This document shows positions 53,461 to 63,139 of a stretch of DNA of 64,000 nt, in pieces. Positions within the stretch are counted from its first letter, which is position 1. Every line of letters begins with the position of its first letter. The stretch comes from Saprospiraceae bacterium (GTDB lineage Bacteria; Bacteroidota; Bacteroidia; Chitinophagales; Saprospiraceae): assembly GCA_020631235.1 (NCBI GenBank), contig JAHDHQ010000011.1, forward strand, positions 1 to 64,000, in the 5' to 3' direction. The notes beneath the pieces were generated by a model, which was not told the DNA's origin, did no database searches, and saw only the letters and a program-made list of their open reading frames with translations. Position numbers and translations under genes: made by a program.

Positions 53461-54562
53461 TGCAATCATAAGTTTTGGCAGCACTGGCCGACCAGCTAAA
53501 TTTTGCGGCTTGCAAAAACCCTTGTTCGACCATTGCTTCTCTTTTTGCACTGTTTTTACTGAGTAGAGCGATCGCTGAGGCTATATCATTTATATCGTTT
53601 GGATTAACTAGTAAAGCAGCTTTTCCTCCGACCTCTGGCATAGAGGAAATATTAGAACATATTACAGGTATACCTGACTGCATAGCTTCTAAAATAGGTA
53701 GACCAAAACCTTCAAACAGAGATACATAAATCATAGCTTTGGCCGAAGAAACAAGCGGACCAACATCTGATTCAATTTGACTTAAATGGATGATATCTTT
53801 GTGGTATACAGAGCTTTGTATAGACGCTTTAATTTCATCAGCTTTCCATGCTAATCGCCCGACTAAAACCAGCTTTTCAGCACTTTGAGTGGTAGCTTTA
53901 AATTGTTCGAAACCGTGTATTAAGCGAAGGATATTTTTTCTTGGATGCAAAGAACCTAAATAGATAAAGTAGTCTTTGCCTTCCGTGTATTTTTCTTTAA
54001 TTTTTTGTTGATCAATGTTGTCATTAGGTTTAAAAGAGTCGGAGGCAGCATTAGTAATGACCGATATTTTTTCAGCATCAATTCCATATTGCTGTATGAT
54101 ATCCTTTTTAGTTGCTTCGGACACGGCGATTAAGTGATCAGCCTTAACATGAAATTGTGGACTATATTTACGGTAATATTTGAGGTGAGATGCTTTGTTA
54201 TGATCATTAAAATGCTCAAAAGCTAGATCGTGGCTAACCATTAGAGTGGGCACATCAGTTTTTAAACTACAATAACCATCCCCCGATAAAAAAACATCTA
54301 TTTGGAGACGCTTAAGTATATAAGGAATGCGGTACTCAAACCAAAGCTTCCACAAAATAGGATGTCTTGTGGGTGGGCCAATGACTATAGGAATCACATT
54401 TTCAGCAAAGAGATACTTCGCATCGTATGCTCGATCAAATAATAGGTAAAAAGTATCTTCAGGATGGTTTAGAATCATGCGTTTGGTAGTTTCGTAAATG
54501 TATCTACCAATGCCTTCTAATCGGCCTTTTTGCAACATTCTAGCATTAATGGCTATCCTCAT
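53438..54562 (-). CDS. Glycosyltransferase family 4
   Basis: This 374-residue GT-B enzyme has an N-terminal NARMLQKGRLEGIGRYIYE. VSHDLAFEHF, LIAVSEATKKDI and YLGSLHPRKNILRLI follow, with the EX7E motif in EGFGLPILEAMQSGIPVICSNISSMPE. The donor is probably a nucleotide-activated hexose. It is coupled by an ATGA overlap to the upstream DUF3524/QTMAN-like gene, suggesting work on related or successive acceptors, which is inference. Confidence 0.9.
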   Translation of the reverse strand: MRIAINARMLQKGRLEGIGRYIYETTKRMILNHPEDTFYLLFDRAYDAKYLFAENVIPIVIGPPTRHPILWKLWFEYRIPYILKRLQIDVFLSGDGYCSLKTDVPTLMVSHDLAFEHFNDHNKASHLKYYRKYSPQFHVKADHLIAVSEATKKDIIQQYGIDAEKISVITNAASDSFKPNDNIDQQKIKEKYTEGKDYFIYLGSLHPRKNILRLIHGFEQFKATTQSAEKLVLVGRLAWKADEIKASIQSSVYHKDIIHLSQIESDVGPLVSSAKAMIYVSLFEGFGLPILEAMQSGIPVICSNISSMPEVGGKAALLVNPNDINDIASAIALLSKNSAKREAMVEQGFLQAAKFSWSASAAKTYDCIKWLASN

Positions 54563-55653
54563 GACATAAATGTAGTATTTGAAATGGCATCATCCATGTG
54601 TCCAGCAATATTATTCCAATCATACTTTTCCATTTTTGTGTTGAGATCAAGACGTGGGATGCCATCCTTCAGAAGTTTTTTTAATTTCTGCATCATTTCT
54701 TCATCAGATTGGTAAAAACAATCTGGATAAGTTTGTGGGTCCAAATGTTCAGGGTACGAAAGCGCTTTCGGCATCAAGGGAAAACAGTTAGCAGCTATGG
54801 CTTCAACCACAGATATTCCAAAAAAATCCTGATCATTTGTGATGAGTGCAAGATCAGCATTAGCTAGGTATTGATAATATTCTTCTCTGGAATCAGCATA
54901 TCCAAAGTGTAAAATGTGTTTTTTGAGACGCCGCAAGGCTTCATCGAAAATGGCCGGGTATTTATGCGTTTTTTCGCCTAGAACGATTAATGAAAATTTA
55001 AAGCCATCATCAGAAAGTGCAAAAAGACTTTCGAAAAAGCGTTCAGGACTTTTATCATATTCCCATCGATGATTCCATAGTATGATAGGTGATTTATGGC
55101 TTGTATTAAGGGAGAAAAGTTGTAGTTTTTTCCACGGTATACCTACTGGAATTACCTGACTTTTTTGATTTATTTGTTCAATGTTGTGTAAAGATCGATT
55201 ATCAGGAAGTCTTTTTAATAACTTTTTTAATGCTTCGAGAAATGATGTTTTATGATAGTTGGAGTTAAAAAAAATTTGATCGGCTGTTAAGCAACTGGTA
55301 TAATTAATAAATCCATAATGATGGTCTCTTTTAAGTTCAATGTCTGGATCCGTTTTAGACCATGGATAACTTAATTGGTTTTCGTGCATATAAAGACAGA
55401 TGGGCACTTTCTTATGTAAGGTCAAAGCTTTAAATAAAGCAACATTTAACATATCGGTTACTAAAAAAGCATCTGGCTTTTTAAATGTATTGATTTGTGA
55501 AGCAAGAGTTATCGCTCCACCTTCCATTCTCCATTTCCAATTTTTATCACTGAGTGTAAAGCATTGGATATCATGCTGGCTAAAATGACAGTATTCGTCC
55601 AGCCACTTTTTATGACTGCCTCCATAAAAGGGTTCGATGGCAAAGATTTTCAT
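54559..55653 (-). CDS. tRNA-queuosine alpha-mannosyltransferase homologue (DUF3524/GTDC1-like)
   Basis: This 364-residue protein starts from ATG 55653. A TTG/ATG at 55668 would add five residues. Its N-terminus FAIEPFYGGSHKKWLDEYCH, then NWKWRMEGGAITLA, LYMHENQLSYP, NSNYHKTSFLEAL and LWNHRWEYDKSPERFF are the signature of the DUF3524 family. Members mannosylate queuosine in tRNA-Asp. The GT4 C-terminal half ends with FGISVVEAIAANCFPLMP. Substrate assignment follows the family. No queuosine synthesis gene is near. Confidence 0.87.
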   Translation of the reverse strand: MKIFAIEPFYGGSHKKWLDEYCHFSQHDIQCFTLSDKNWKWRMEGGAITLASQINTFKKPDAFLVTDMLNVALFKALTLHKKVPICLYMHENQLSYPWSKTDPDIELKRDHHYGFINYTSCLTADQIFFNSNYHKTSFLEALKKLLKRLPDNRSLHNIEQINQKSQVIPVGIPWKKLQLFSLNTSHKSPIILWNHRWEYDKSPERFFESLFALSDDGFKFSLIVLGEKTHKYPAIFDEALRRLKKHILHFGYADSREEYYQYLANADLALITNDQDFFGISVVEAIAANCFPLMPKALSYPEHLDPQTYPDCFYQSDEEMMQKLKKLLKDGIPRLDLNTKMEKYDWNNIAGHMDDAISNTTFMS

Positions 55654-55704
55654 AGGCGATGTTAACAAAAAACATAAGTATATTTAACGCGTAAAAATAA
55701 CAGA

Positions 55705-57306
55705 ATGTATAAGACAGATGTTTTAGTTATTGGGGCTGGAGTAGCAGGTTTAAGTTTTGCGATTAAGTTTGCAGAAAAACGAGCGGATCTAACCATTACT
55801 TTACTGACCAAATCACATAAACAAGCGGGAAATACAGCTTGGGCTCAAGGAGGGGTGGCTACTGTTTGGGATTTTGATACGGATAGTTTCAGCAAACATG
55901 TCGATGATACTTTGGTCGCTGGTGATGGTTTGTGTGATGAAGAAATTGTAAAAATTGTTGTAGAAGAAGGTCATGATCGGGTCAAGGAAATCATAGATTG
56001 GGGTACGCGATTTGATAAAGAGGATGATGGAGATTACAATTTAGGAATGGAGGGAGGACATTCCGAACATCGAATATTGCATTACAAGGATGTTACCGGA
56101 AAAGAGATCCAAAGGAGTTTAGTTAAGAAAGCCATGACGTTTCCTAATATCGAATTAAAGGAGCATTATTTTGCTTTAGATCTACTTACTCAGCATCATT
56201 TAGGCAGAAATATTACTCGGCTATCACCAAATACTGAATGTTATGGTGTGTATGCCCTCAATAAAGAGAACAATGAAATAGAAACAATATTGGCCAAAAC
56301 AACCATTATGGCAACAGGTGGAGCCGGTCAAATTTACAGAAATACAACAAATCCAACCATTGCCACTGGGGACGGAATAGCCATGTTTTATCGGGCAAAA
56401 GGGTTGTTATCTAATATGGAATTTGTGCAATTTCATCCGACAGCATTGTTTAATCCGGCAGGAGAAAATCCAGATTTTTTAATTTCCGAGGCTGTGCGAG
56501 GATTTGGTGGAATTTTGAAAACGCCAAGTGGAGAAAGTTTTATGGAAAACTATGATTCTCGATTGAGTTTAGCACCTAGAGATATTGTGGCTAGAGCGAT
56601 AGATAATGAAATCAAGACGAGAGGATTAGAATATATGTCATTAGATTGTAGGCACTTAGATCGCGAAGAATTTGTCGAACATTTCCCTACTATCTTCGAA
56701 AAATGTAAATCCTTAGGAATTGATGTATTTAAGGATTTGATACCTGTTTTACCGGCGTGCCACTATTTATGCGGTGGAATACACATAGATAAAAATGGCC
56801 GTACTTCTATTAAGGGGTTATTTGCAGCGGGAGAATGTACTAGTTCTGGTTTACATGGAGCTAATCGTTTAGCTTCTAATTCTTTGTTAGAAGGACTAGT
56901 TTTTGGAGAAAGGATAGCTAATGTTCTAGTGGAAGAAATTAATGATTTTCATTGGAAAGAGAGTATTCCGGATTGGGACGCTGAAGGAACTGATGTACCC
57001 AAAGAATTGGTTTTAATTACCCAATCATGGAAAGAACTGAAGGAAATCATGAGTAATTATGTAGGTATTGTGCGGACAAATACACGTTTAAAGCGAGCTA
57101 TGGACCGACTAAATTTGTTGTACAACGAAACGGAGTTGTTGTATAGAAACACCAATATTTCGACACAGCTTTGTGAGCTTAGAAATGTGATTACCATCGG
57201 ATATTTAGTTACTTCTTCGGCCATTATGCGCAGAGAAAGTCGGGGATTGCATTACAATACAGATTATCCGAAAAAATACGATTATTTAGAAACTACGTGG
57301 CTTTAA
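55705..57306 (+). CDS. nadB: L-aspartate oxidase
   Basis: This 533-residue flavoenzyme carries out the first step of NAD synthesis from aspartate. The FAD-binding GAGVAGLSFA starts at residue 10. TAWAQGGVAT, GMEGGHSEHRILHYKDVTGKEI, MATGGAGQIYRNTTNP, and HLCGGIH-type ACHYLCGGIHIDKNGRTS with AAGECTSSGLHGANRLASNSLLEGLVFG all follow in order. It is monocistronic. nadA and nadC are not in the window. Confidence 0.95.
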   Translation: MYKTDVLVIGAGVAGLSFAIKFAEKRADLTITLLTKSHKQAGNTAWAQGGVATVWDFDTDSFSKHVDDTLVAGDGLCDEEIVKIVVEEGHDRVKEIIDWGTRFDKEDDGDYNLGMEGGHSEHRILHYKDVTGKEIQRSLVKKAMTFPNIELKEHYFALDLLTQHHLGRNITRLSPNTECYGVYALNKENNEIETILAKTTIMATGGAGQIYRNTTNPTIATGDGIAMFYRAKGLLSNMEFVQFHPTALFNPAGENPDFLISEAVRGFGGILKTPSGESFMENYDSRLSLAPRDIVARAIDNEIKTRGLEYMSLDCRHLDREEFVEHFPTIFEKCKSLGIDVFKDLIPVLPACHYLCGGIHIDKNGRTSIKGLFAAGECTSSGLHGANRLASNSLLEGLVFGERIANVLVEEINDFHWKESIPDWDAEGTDVPKELVLITQSWKELKEIMSNYVGIVRTNTRLKRAMDRLNLLYNETELLYRNTNISTQLCELRNVITIGYLVTSSAIMRRESRGLHYNTDYPKKYDYLETTWL

Positions 57307-57392
57307 AAAAGGCTTTGTAGTCATTTACAAATATTTAGCCATTCAAAAGCTAGGCTTTATCGAATGTTTGTGGCTAAACTTGGCTATTTTCT

Positions 57393-57400
57393 TACCTTTG
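57393..57400 (+). promoter_or_regulatory. Promoter with -33 TTTG and -7 TACCTTTG
   Basis: TACCTTTG at 57393-57400 matches TAnnTTTG. A TTTG at 57367-57370 lies 22 nt upstream, near the usual 19-21 nt spacing. It is the best two-part Bacteroidetes promoter in the window and serves the DUF2723 gene 37 nt below. Confidence 0.6.
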
Positions 57401-57436
57401 CGAAGTTTGAAAAAGGCAAAATATCAATTCTAAAGT

Positions 57437-60400
57437 ATGAATTCATTTAAACGAACAAAGACAATAGTAAGTTGGACTGTATTTGCTATTGCTTTGATAG
57501 TGTATTATTTCTCTGCGGAAAGAACAGGAAGTTTGTGGGATTGTGGAGAGTTTATTTTAGGAGCCTACAAGCTTCAGGTGGTGCATCCACCGGGAGCTTC
57601 ATTGTTCGTTTTAGTGGGTAGATTGTTTACGTGGGTTGCTGAACTGGTGTCAAATGATCCCTCAGATATAGCTTTTGCTGTTAATTTAATGTCAGGTGTT
57701 TGCACGGCTTTTGCGGCTTTTTTCATTACCAGAATTACGATGTTGTTTTCAAACAACATGATGAATGGGGATGAAAGCAGTAATGAGCACAATAATCTGA
57801 CGATAGGATTTGCTGGCCTAGTGGCGGGTTTAGCTACGGCTTTTTGCAGTTCTATTTGGTTTTCAGCAGTGGAAGGAGAGGTTTATGCCATGTCTACTAT
57901 GTTTACTGCCTTGACTTTTTGGACAGCAACGAAATGGTATTTTTTACCAGATACTAGACAGTCTGATCGTTGGCTCTTGCTATGTATATATTGCGGGGCT
58001 TTATCGATAGGTGTACACCTTTTAAGTCTTTTAACTTTTCCTGCGATCGGTCTGCTTTTCTATTTTAAAAAATACAAAAAAAGAAACATCGTAGGCATTT
58101 TGTTATCCATTCTTGCGGGAACAGGCGTCATTGTTTTTATTCAAAAATTTGTGATTGTTGGTATTCCTACTTTATGGAAAAACCTTGAGTTAGGATTGGT
58201 TAACGGAATAGGATTACCATTTCATTCGGGATTAGTGTTAACATTATTATTAGTAGCGGTTTTGATATATGCTTTATTATTATTTGCCCACAGGTTAAAT
58301 AATTATGCCCTACAATTTACAACCATGGCCGCTTTGATGTGCTTAATTGGTTTTTCTACGGTAGGTGTGGTCGTCATCAGGGCCAATGCGGATACGCCGA
58401 TCAATATGAACGTGCCGAGCGATGCAATGAGGCTTCTTCCTTACCTTAATAGGGAGCAATATGGTGAGCGTCCTTTATTATTTGGGCCACACTTTGATGC
58501 TAGGCCAAAAGAGATGGACGAGGAGAATAGATATGGACGAGTAGGAGATAAATATGAAGTTGTAGATAGAAGATTGTCTTATAAGTATGCTGCGAAAGAT
58601 AAAATGATATTTCCAAGAGTAGGTCATTCTGATCCAGGTAGACCTGAGCTTCACAGACAATGGTATGAAGCCATTAATGGAAAAAAAATGAAAGGCAAAC
58701 CTAAAATGGGTTACAACTTACAATTTATGTTCCACTATCAAATAGGATGGATGTACATACGGTACTTTATGTGGAATTTTTCCGGAAGGCAAAATGGCTC
58801 TCAGGGATATAAACCATGGGATTTAAAATCTGGTCACTGGTTGACTGGTTTTAAACCATTGGATGAAGCGCGGCTGTATAATATGGATGAGATGACCGAC
58901 ACTATGAAAGCTCATCGAGGGACAAACCGGTATTATATGCTTCCATTTTTATTCGGATTAATAGGTTTATTTTTTATGGCCTTAAAACGGCCTAAAGAAT
59001 TTAGTGTTTTGTTTGTTTTATTTCTCATCACGGGAGTTGGAATCATTATGTATTCTAATCAACCACCAAATGAACCACGAGAAAGAGATTATGTATTAGT
59101 AGGATCTTTTATGACTTATTGTATTTGGATAGGAATGTCGGTGGTTGCCATTGCATCCATGCTTAAAGATAAATTAGGCAGCCAGCGAATGTTGCCAGGA
59201 GTGATTGCTGGATGCTTGGTATTGATTGCACCATTACTTATGGGTTTTCAGAATTATGATGATCATAGCAGAAAAGATCATTATGCCTCTCGCGATTATG
59301 CTTCCAACTTTTTAAACTCGGTAGAACCGAATGCAATTATATTTACTTACGGAGATAATGATACATATCCTTTGTGGTATGCTCAGGAAGTAGAAAATAT
59401 TAGACGAGATGTTAGAGTGGTTAATTTAAGTTTAATTGCTGTAGATTGGTATATAAACAAGCTTAGAAGCAAGGTTAATGATTCGGCACCACTTAAGCTT
59501 ACTTTGAACGAAGATGATTATAGGGGAAATAAGCGTAATCAAGTATTTTTCTATAATCCAAGAACACCGGATGACACTGAATTAATGCAGCCAACAAATA
59601 TCTTTGACGAGTTTAAATTTATTGGCCATGAATCCAATGAGCAAAAAGGACAAACCATAAGTCGATCTAGAAATCTTTTTATACCTATAGATCAAAATAA
59701 AGCCATAAAAGCTGGTTTAATTGCACCAACAGATACAGTAGCTGTAGACAAAATTAATGTTCGTTTTAGCAAAGGAAAAAGCTTTTTGCAAAAAGATGAA
59801 TTGGCGGTATTAGATGTTATTATTTCGAACATGTATGATCGTCCAATTTACTTTGCGGTTACGTGTAAAAACGATAAACTTTTGGGTCTTAATGACTATA
59901 TGTCGTTAGAAGGTTTAGCCTTGAGACTAAAAGCAGTTAAAACTCCTTCAGACAAGCAACTTTCCATTTTTGGATCAGGAGCTGTAGATACAGAAAAAGT
60001 ATATAACAATGTAATGAACAAATGGGCTTGGGGGAACTTTGATAAGAAAGAAACGTTTATTGACGACAGTTATGCAGCAGAGCTTCAAGCGATGAAGTTA
60101 ATCATGATGCGAACCGCTAATAAGTTATTACAAGAAAGGAAGATAGAAGAAGCAAATGCTCTGAGTCAAAAATATTTTGAAGCATTCCCGCACTTTAATT
60201 TTCCTTACGATAATACGGTCATTCCATTTATAGAAAACATGGTATTGGCCAATAATAAAGAAGAAGCAAAAAAGCATTTATTAATATTAGCAGAAGAAAC
60301 AAGACAAAACTTAGCTTTTTACGAATCCTTAGATGATGACGATTTTAAGAGCAGTTTCCAAAATGATTTTGGATACGAAGTAAGAGCAGTTTCTGAAATT

Positions 60401-60496
60401 ATTGATTTGGCTAAAGAGATTGGTGATAAAGCTTTAGAAACAGAAATCAAGGCCATGTTAGATGAGTACAATCTAATGCAACGAATGAAAGGATAA
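57437..60496 (+). CDS. DUF2723 (TMEM260/GT117-like) large membrane protein
   Basis: This 1019-residue protein has about 10-12 membrane spans in the first 600 residues and a soluble C-terminal part. The N-terminal ERTGSLWDCGEFILGAYKLQVVHPPGAS is the DUF2723 signature. The long internal loop includes the SYKYAAKDKMIFPR segment, and FTYGDNDTYPLWYAQEVENIRRDVRVVN follows. Family members related to TMEM260 are proposed O-mannosyltransferases. The bacterial role is not established. The next gene follows after 1 nt. Confidence 0.92.
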   Translation: MNSFKRTKTIVSWTVFAIALIVYYFSAERTGSLWDCGEFILGAYKLQVVHPPGASLFVLVGRLFTWVAELVSNDPSDIAFAVNLMSGVCTAFAAFFITRITMLFSNNMMNGDESSNEHNNLTIGFAGLVAGLATAFCSSIWFSAVEGEVYAMSTMFTALTFWTATKWYFLPDTRQSDRWLLLCIYCGALSIGVHLLSLLTFPAIGLLFYFKKYKKRNIVGILLSILAGTGVIVFIQKFVIVGIPTLWKNLELGLVNGIGLPFHSGLVLTLLLVAVLIYALLLFAHRLNNYALQFTTMAALMCLIGFSTVGVVVIRANADTPINMNVPSDAMRLLPYLNREQYGERPLLFGPHFDARPKEMDEENRYGRVGDKYEVVDRRLSYKYAAKDKMIFPRVGHSDPGRPELHRQWYEAINGKKMKGKPKMGYNLQFMFHYQIGWMYIRYFMWNFSGRQNGSQGYKPWDLKSGHWLTGFKPLDEARLYNMDEMTDTMKAHRGTNRYYMLPFLFGLIGLFFMALKRPKEFSVLFVLFLITGVGIIMYSNQPPNEPRERDYVLVGSFMTYCIWIGMSVVAIASMLKDKLGSQRMLPGVIAGCLVLIAPLLMGFQNYDDHSRKDHYASRDYASNFLNSVEPNAIIFTYGDNDTYPLWYAQEVENIRRDVRVVNLSLIAVDWYINKLRSKVNDSAPLKLTLNEDDYRGNKRNQVFFYNPRTPDDTELMQPTNIFDEFKFIGHESNEQKGQTISRSRNLFIPIDQNKAIKAGLIAPTDTVAVDKINVRFSKGKSFLQKDELAVLDVIISNMYDRPIYFAVTCKNDKLLGLNDYMSLEGLALRLKAVKTPSDKQLSIFGSGAVDTEKVYNNVMNKWAWGNFDKKETFIDDSYAAELQAMKLIMMRTANKLLQERKIEEANALSQKYFEAFPHFNFPYDNTVIPFIENMVLANNKEEAKKHLLILAEETRQNLAFYESLDDDDFKSSFQNDFGYEVRAVSEIIDLAKEIGDKALETEIKAMLDEYNLMQRMKG

Positions 60497-60497
60497 T

Positions 60498-60926
60498 ATG
60501 AAAATAGCTATTGGTTGTGATCACGCAGGATATCAATATCGAATAGAGATTATGGATATGCTTGCAAAATTAGGACATGAAATATTGGATTTTGGTACGG
60601 ATAATGATGCATCTGTAGATTATCCAGATCATGTGCATCCAGTCTCCAAGGGAGTAGATGCTGGTTCTATTGATCTAGGGATTTTAATTTGTGGGACTGG
60701 GAATGGTGTGGCAATGACAGCCAATAAATATACGAATGTCAGAGCTGGTCTTTGCTGGAATGAAGAAATAGTTAGTTTAATTAGGCAACATAACAACGCT
60801 AATGTTTTGTGTTTACCAGCTCGATTTATAAACATAAAAGAAGCCTTACATTTTGTGCACATTTTCCTAAATACGGAATTTGAGGGAGGACGACACAAGC
60901 GTAGGATAGATAAAATTTGCATATAA
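60498..60926 (+). CDS. rpiB: Ribose 5-phosphate isomerase B
   Basis: This 142-residue sugar-phosphate isomerase has MKIAIGCDHAGYQYR, then the catalytic Cys in ICGTGNGVAMTANK and LPARF. It interconverts ribose 5-phosphate and ribulose 5-phosphate in the non-oxidative pentose phosphate pathway. It is 1 nt after the DUF2723 gene and shares the TAATG junction with the M28 peptidase gene. Confidence 0.94.
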   Translation: MKIAIGCDHAGYQYRIEIMDMLAKLGHEILDFGTDNDASVDYPDHVHPVSKGVDAGSIDLGILICGTGNGVAMTANKYTNVRAGLCWNEEIVSLIRQHNNANVLCLPARFINIKEALHFVHIFLNTEFEGGRHKRRIDKICI

Positions 60927-62521
60927 TGATGAGAAAAAGCTTTTTAACCTTAGGTATCCTTTTTAGCTGTTTCAGCTTGTTTAGCCAATATATAAGTGGA
61001 GTAAGTGTGCCTGATTCTAATAGTGTAAAGATTACGGATGAGTCCTTATCTAGAGTAAAATATGCAAATGAAATCAAGGCGGAGGATTTATTTGGTCATT
61101 TATCTATTTTAGCGAGTGACCAATTTCAGGGAAGAGAAACAGGCGAACCAGGCAATGATTTAGCTGCAGAATATATTGCAGATCAATTAACTAGGCAAAA
61201 CTTTCCTACAGTAGGCCTTGAAAACACCTATTTCCAACCAGTGGCTTTTACTTTTTCAAGTTGGGAAGATCCAGTAATTTATGTTAATGGCAATCGATTT
61301 AAGCATTTATGGGATTACATTGCTTTTCCAAATGTAAATACTAATGCCGTCGAGATTAATTCGAACGAAGTTTTGTTTCTTGGTTATGGCATAGAAGATG
61401 GAAATCATAATGATTATAAAGGAAAATCAGTAAAAGACAAGATCATTATGATTTATGAAGATCAACCCGCATCTGTGTTAGATAAAAGTTGGAGTGAAAA
61501 TATGGATCGTAAATTAACTTTAGCCAAATCAAAGGGTGTAAAATTAGTTATGATCATTAAGAATGACCTAAAAGCTTTCTTGGGTGAAAACAGAAGAAAA
61601 GTACTAGGTCCAATGGTAGAATTAGGAATGAAGACAGATGCAGATATTTCAGGGGCTGACCATATCTACATATCCACAAACATAGCGAAAGAAATTATTG
61701 GTTCTAAGTCCAAAAAATTTGCTAAAATCAGAAAATGCTTAACTAAAAAGGGCAAACTTAAAAATCTAGCATTACCAGCAAACATTCAGTTGACAGCATC
61801 AAAAAGAGTAAAGCATTTGGAAGGAAGAAATGTTATGGCTTTTGTCGAAGGAAGTGATAAAAAGGAAGAAGTAATCGTTGTTTCTGCTCATTATGATCAT
61901 ATCGGTATGAAAGGTGACGAAATTTTCAATGGTGCCGATGATAATGGTTCAGGAACATCCACTGTTCTAGAGTTGGCTCAGTCATTCCAAATGGCTAAAG
62001 CGAATGGAGAAGGGCCAAGGAGAAGCATCTTGTTTTTGTGGGTAACAGGTGAAGAAAAGGGTTTGTTGGGATCTCAATATTATGCTGAAAACCCAATTTT
62101 TTCTATAGAGAACACGGTTGCTAACATTAATATTGACATGGTGGGAAGGATCGATAAAAAGTATAGTGATAATCCAGAATACGTGTATGTTATAGGATCT
62201 GATAGATTGAGTACTGAGTTGCACGCTATAAATGAAAACATGAATAATGAATATTCTCATTTAACGCTTGATTATACATATAATGATGAGAATGACCCTA
62301 ATCGATATTATTATCGCTCAGATCACTATAATTTTGCTGCGAAAGGTATTCCAGCTATCTTTTTCTTTAATGGAACCCATGAAGATTACCATCAGCCAGG
62401 GGACACAGTAGAAAAAATCGAGTTTGATAAAATGGAAAAAATAGGTCAGCATATTTTTCAGTTAGCCTGGGAGTTAGCTAACAGAGAAGCTCGTATTATC
62501 GTGGATGGAGAAATTAGATAA
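60926..62521 (+). CDS. Secreted M28 family metallopeptidase
   Basis: This protein of about 531 residues starts at ATG 60926 (TAATG with rpiB) or 60929. It has a signal peptide (RKSFLTLGILFSCFSLFSQ) and a protease-associated-like region. The co-catalytic zinc site includes HYDHIG, GADDNGSGTS, VTGEEKGLLGS, NIDMVGRID and a final DYHQPGDT. It would act as an aminopeptidase in the periplasm or outside. The frame can be read from a TTG at 60917, which I reject because it lies in rpiB. Confidence 0.9.
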   Translation: MMRKSFLTLGILFSCFSLFSQYISGVSVPDSNSVKITDESLSRVKYANEIKAEDLFGHLSILASDQFQGRETGEPGNDLAAEYIADQLTRQNFPTVGLENTYFQPVAFTFSSWEDPVIYVNGNRFKHLWDYIAFPNVNTNAVEINSNEVLFLGYGIEDGNHNDYKGKSVKDKIIMIYEDQPASVLDKSWSENMDRKLTLAKSKGVKLVMIIKNDLKAFLGENRRKVLGPMVELGMKTDADISGADHIYISTNIAKEIIGSKSKKFAKIRKCLTKKGKLKNLALPANIQLTASKRVKHLEGRNVMAFVEGSDKKEEVIVVSAHYDHIGMKGDEIFNGADDNGSGTSTVLELAQSFQMAKANGEGPRRSILFLWVTGEEKGLLGSQYYAENPIFSIENTVANINIDMVGRIDKKYSDNPEYVYVIGSDRLSTELHAINENMNNEYSHLTLDYTYNDENDPNRYYYRSDHYNFAAKGIPAIFFFNGTHEDYHQPGDTVEKIEFDKMEKIGQHIFQLAWELANREARIIVDGEIR

Positions 62522-62522
62522 G

Positions 62523-63095
62523 TTATTGTTCTAGTGAAGTAATGGTCTCCTCAAGTTTTTCAATCAACATTGATTCAGATTGAATAACATCTCCTAAAAT
62601 CATGGTTATTTTTCGAATCATCGGACGAGTTTTATCTAACTGATCCATGTCTAAATTTAAAAAAGAGCTTAGTGCTTTGTCGAAGTACTTGTCAATGTTA
62701 GTTTGTTGTAAATAGGTCTCATTTAAATGATTAATAGCGTTTACCTCAAACTTATTTAGTAGACCAGTAATAATCGCAGATTCAAAACATGACCTTTTTA
62801 ATTTCGGTGGTCTCATGCCATACCAAAAAGTGGACAGTCTGTCAGCAGGAATTTCACCCACTTCATTAAACACAAGGGCAAAAGAATCTTGTACGTTTTT
62901 GTGATAATTATACACCTCTTGAAGTTCCTTTAAATTTTCGTTTAGCTCCATGCTTAGTAGTTCGGTAAGAGCTTCCTTATCTTTATTGATTTTTCTGTTT
63001 TCGTTCCAATTATTAGCTACTAAACCTAGAAAAACACCAATCATTACAGGAATGATTTGGAGTAATCCACGCACGAGGGGTTTACGTTTTTTCAT
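62523..63095 (-). CDS. DUF6090-like single-span membrane protein
   Basis: This 190-residue protein has a basic N-terminus, one span (QIIPVMIGVFLGLVANNW, then NENRKINKDKEAL), and a long charged helical tail. The short hydrophobic segment followed by NxWxExR matches the DUF6090 family, which is common in Bacteroidetes and of unknown role. It is convergent with the M28 gene with a 1-nt gap. A family match from memory is tentative. Confidence 0.65.
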   Translation of the reverse strand: MKKRKPLVRGLLQIIPVMIGVFLGLVANNWNENRKINKDKEALTELLSMELNENLKELQEVYNYHKNVQDSFALVFNEVGEIPADRLSTFWYGMRPPKLKRSCFESAIITGLLNKFEVNAINHLNETYLQQTNIDKYFDKALSSFLNLDMDQLDKTRPMIRKITMILGDVIQSESMLIEKLEETITSLEQ

Positions 63096-63139
63096 ATGAT
63101 TAAAGGTAAACCAAGTTTATTAATATTAAAAGAGGAGGA

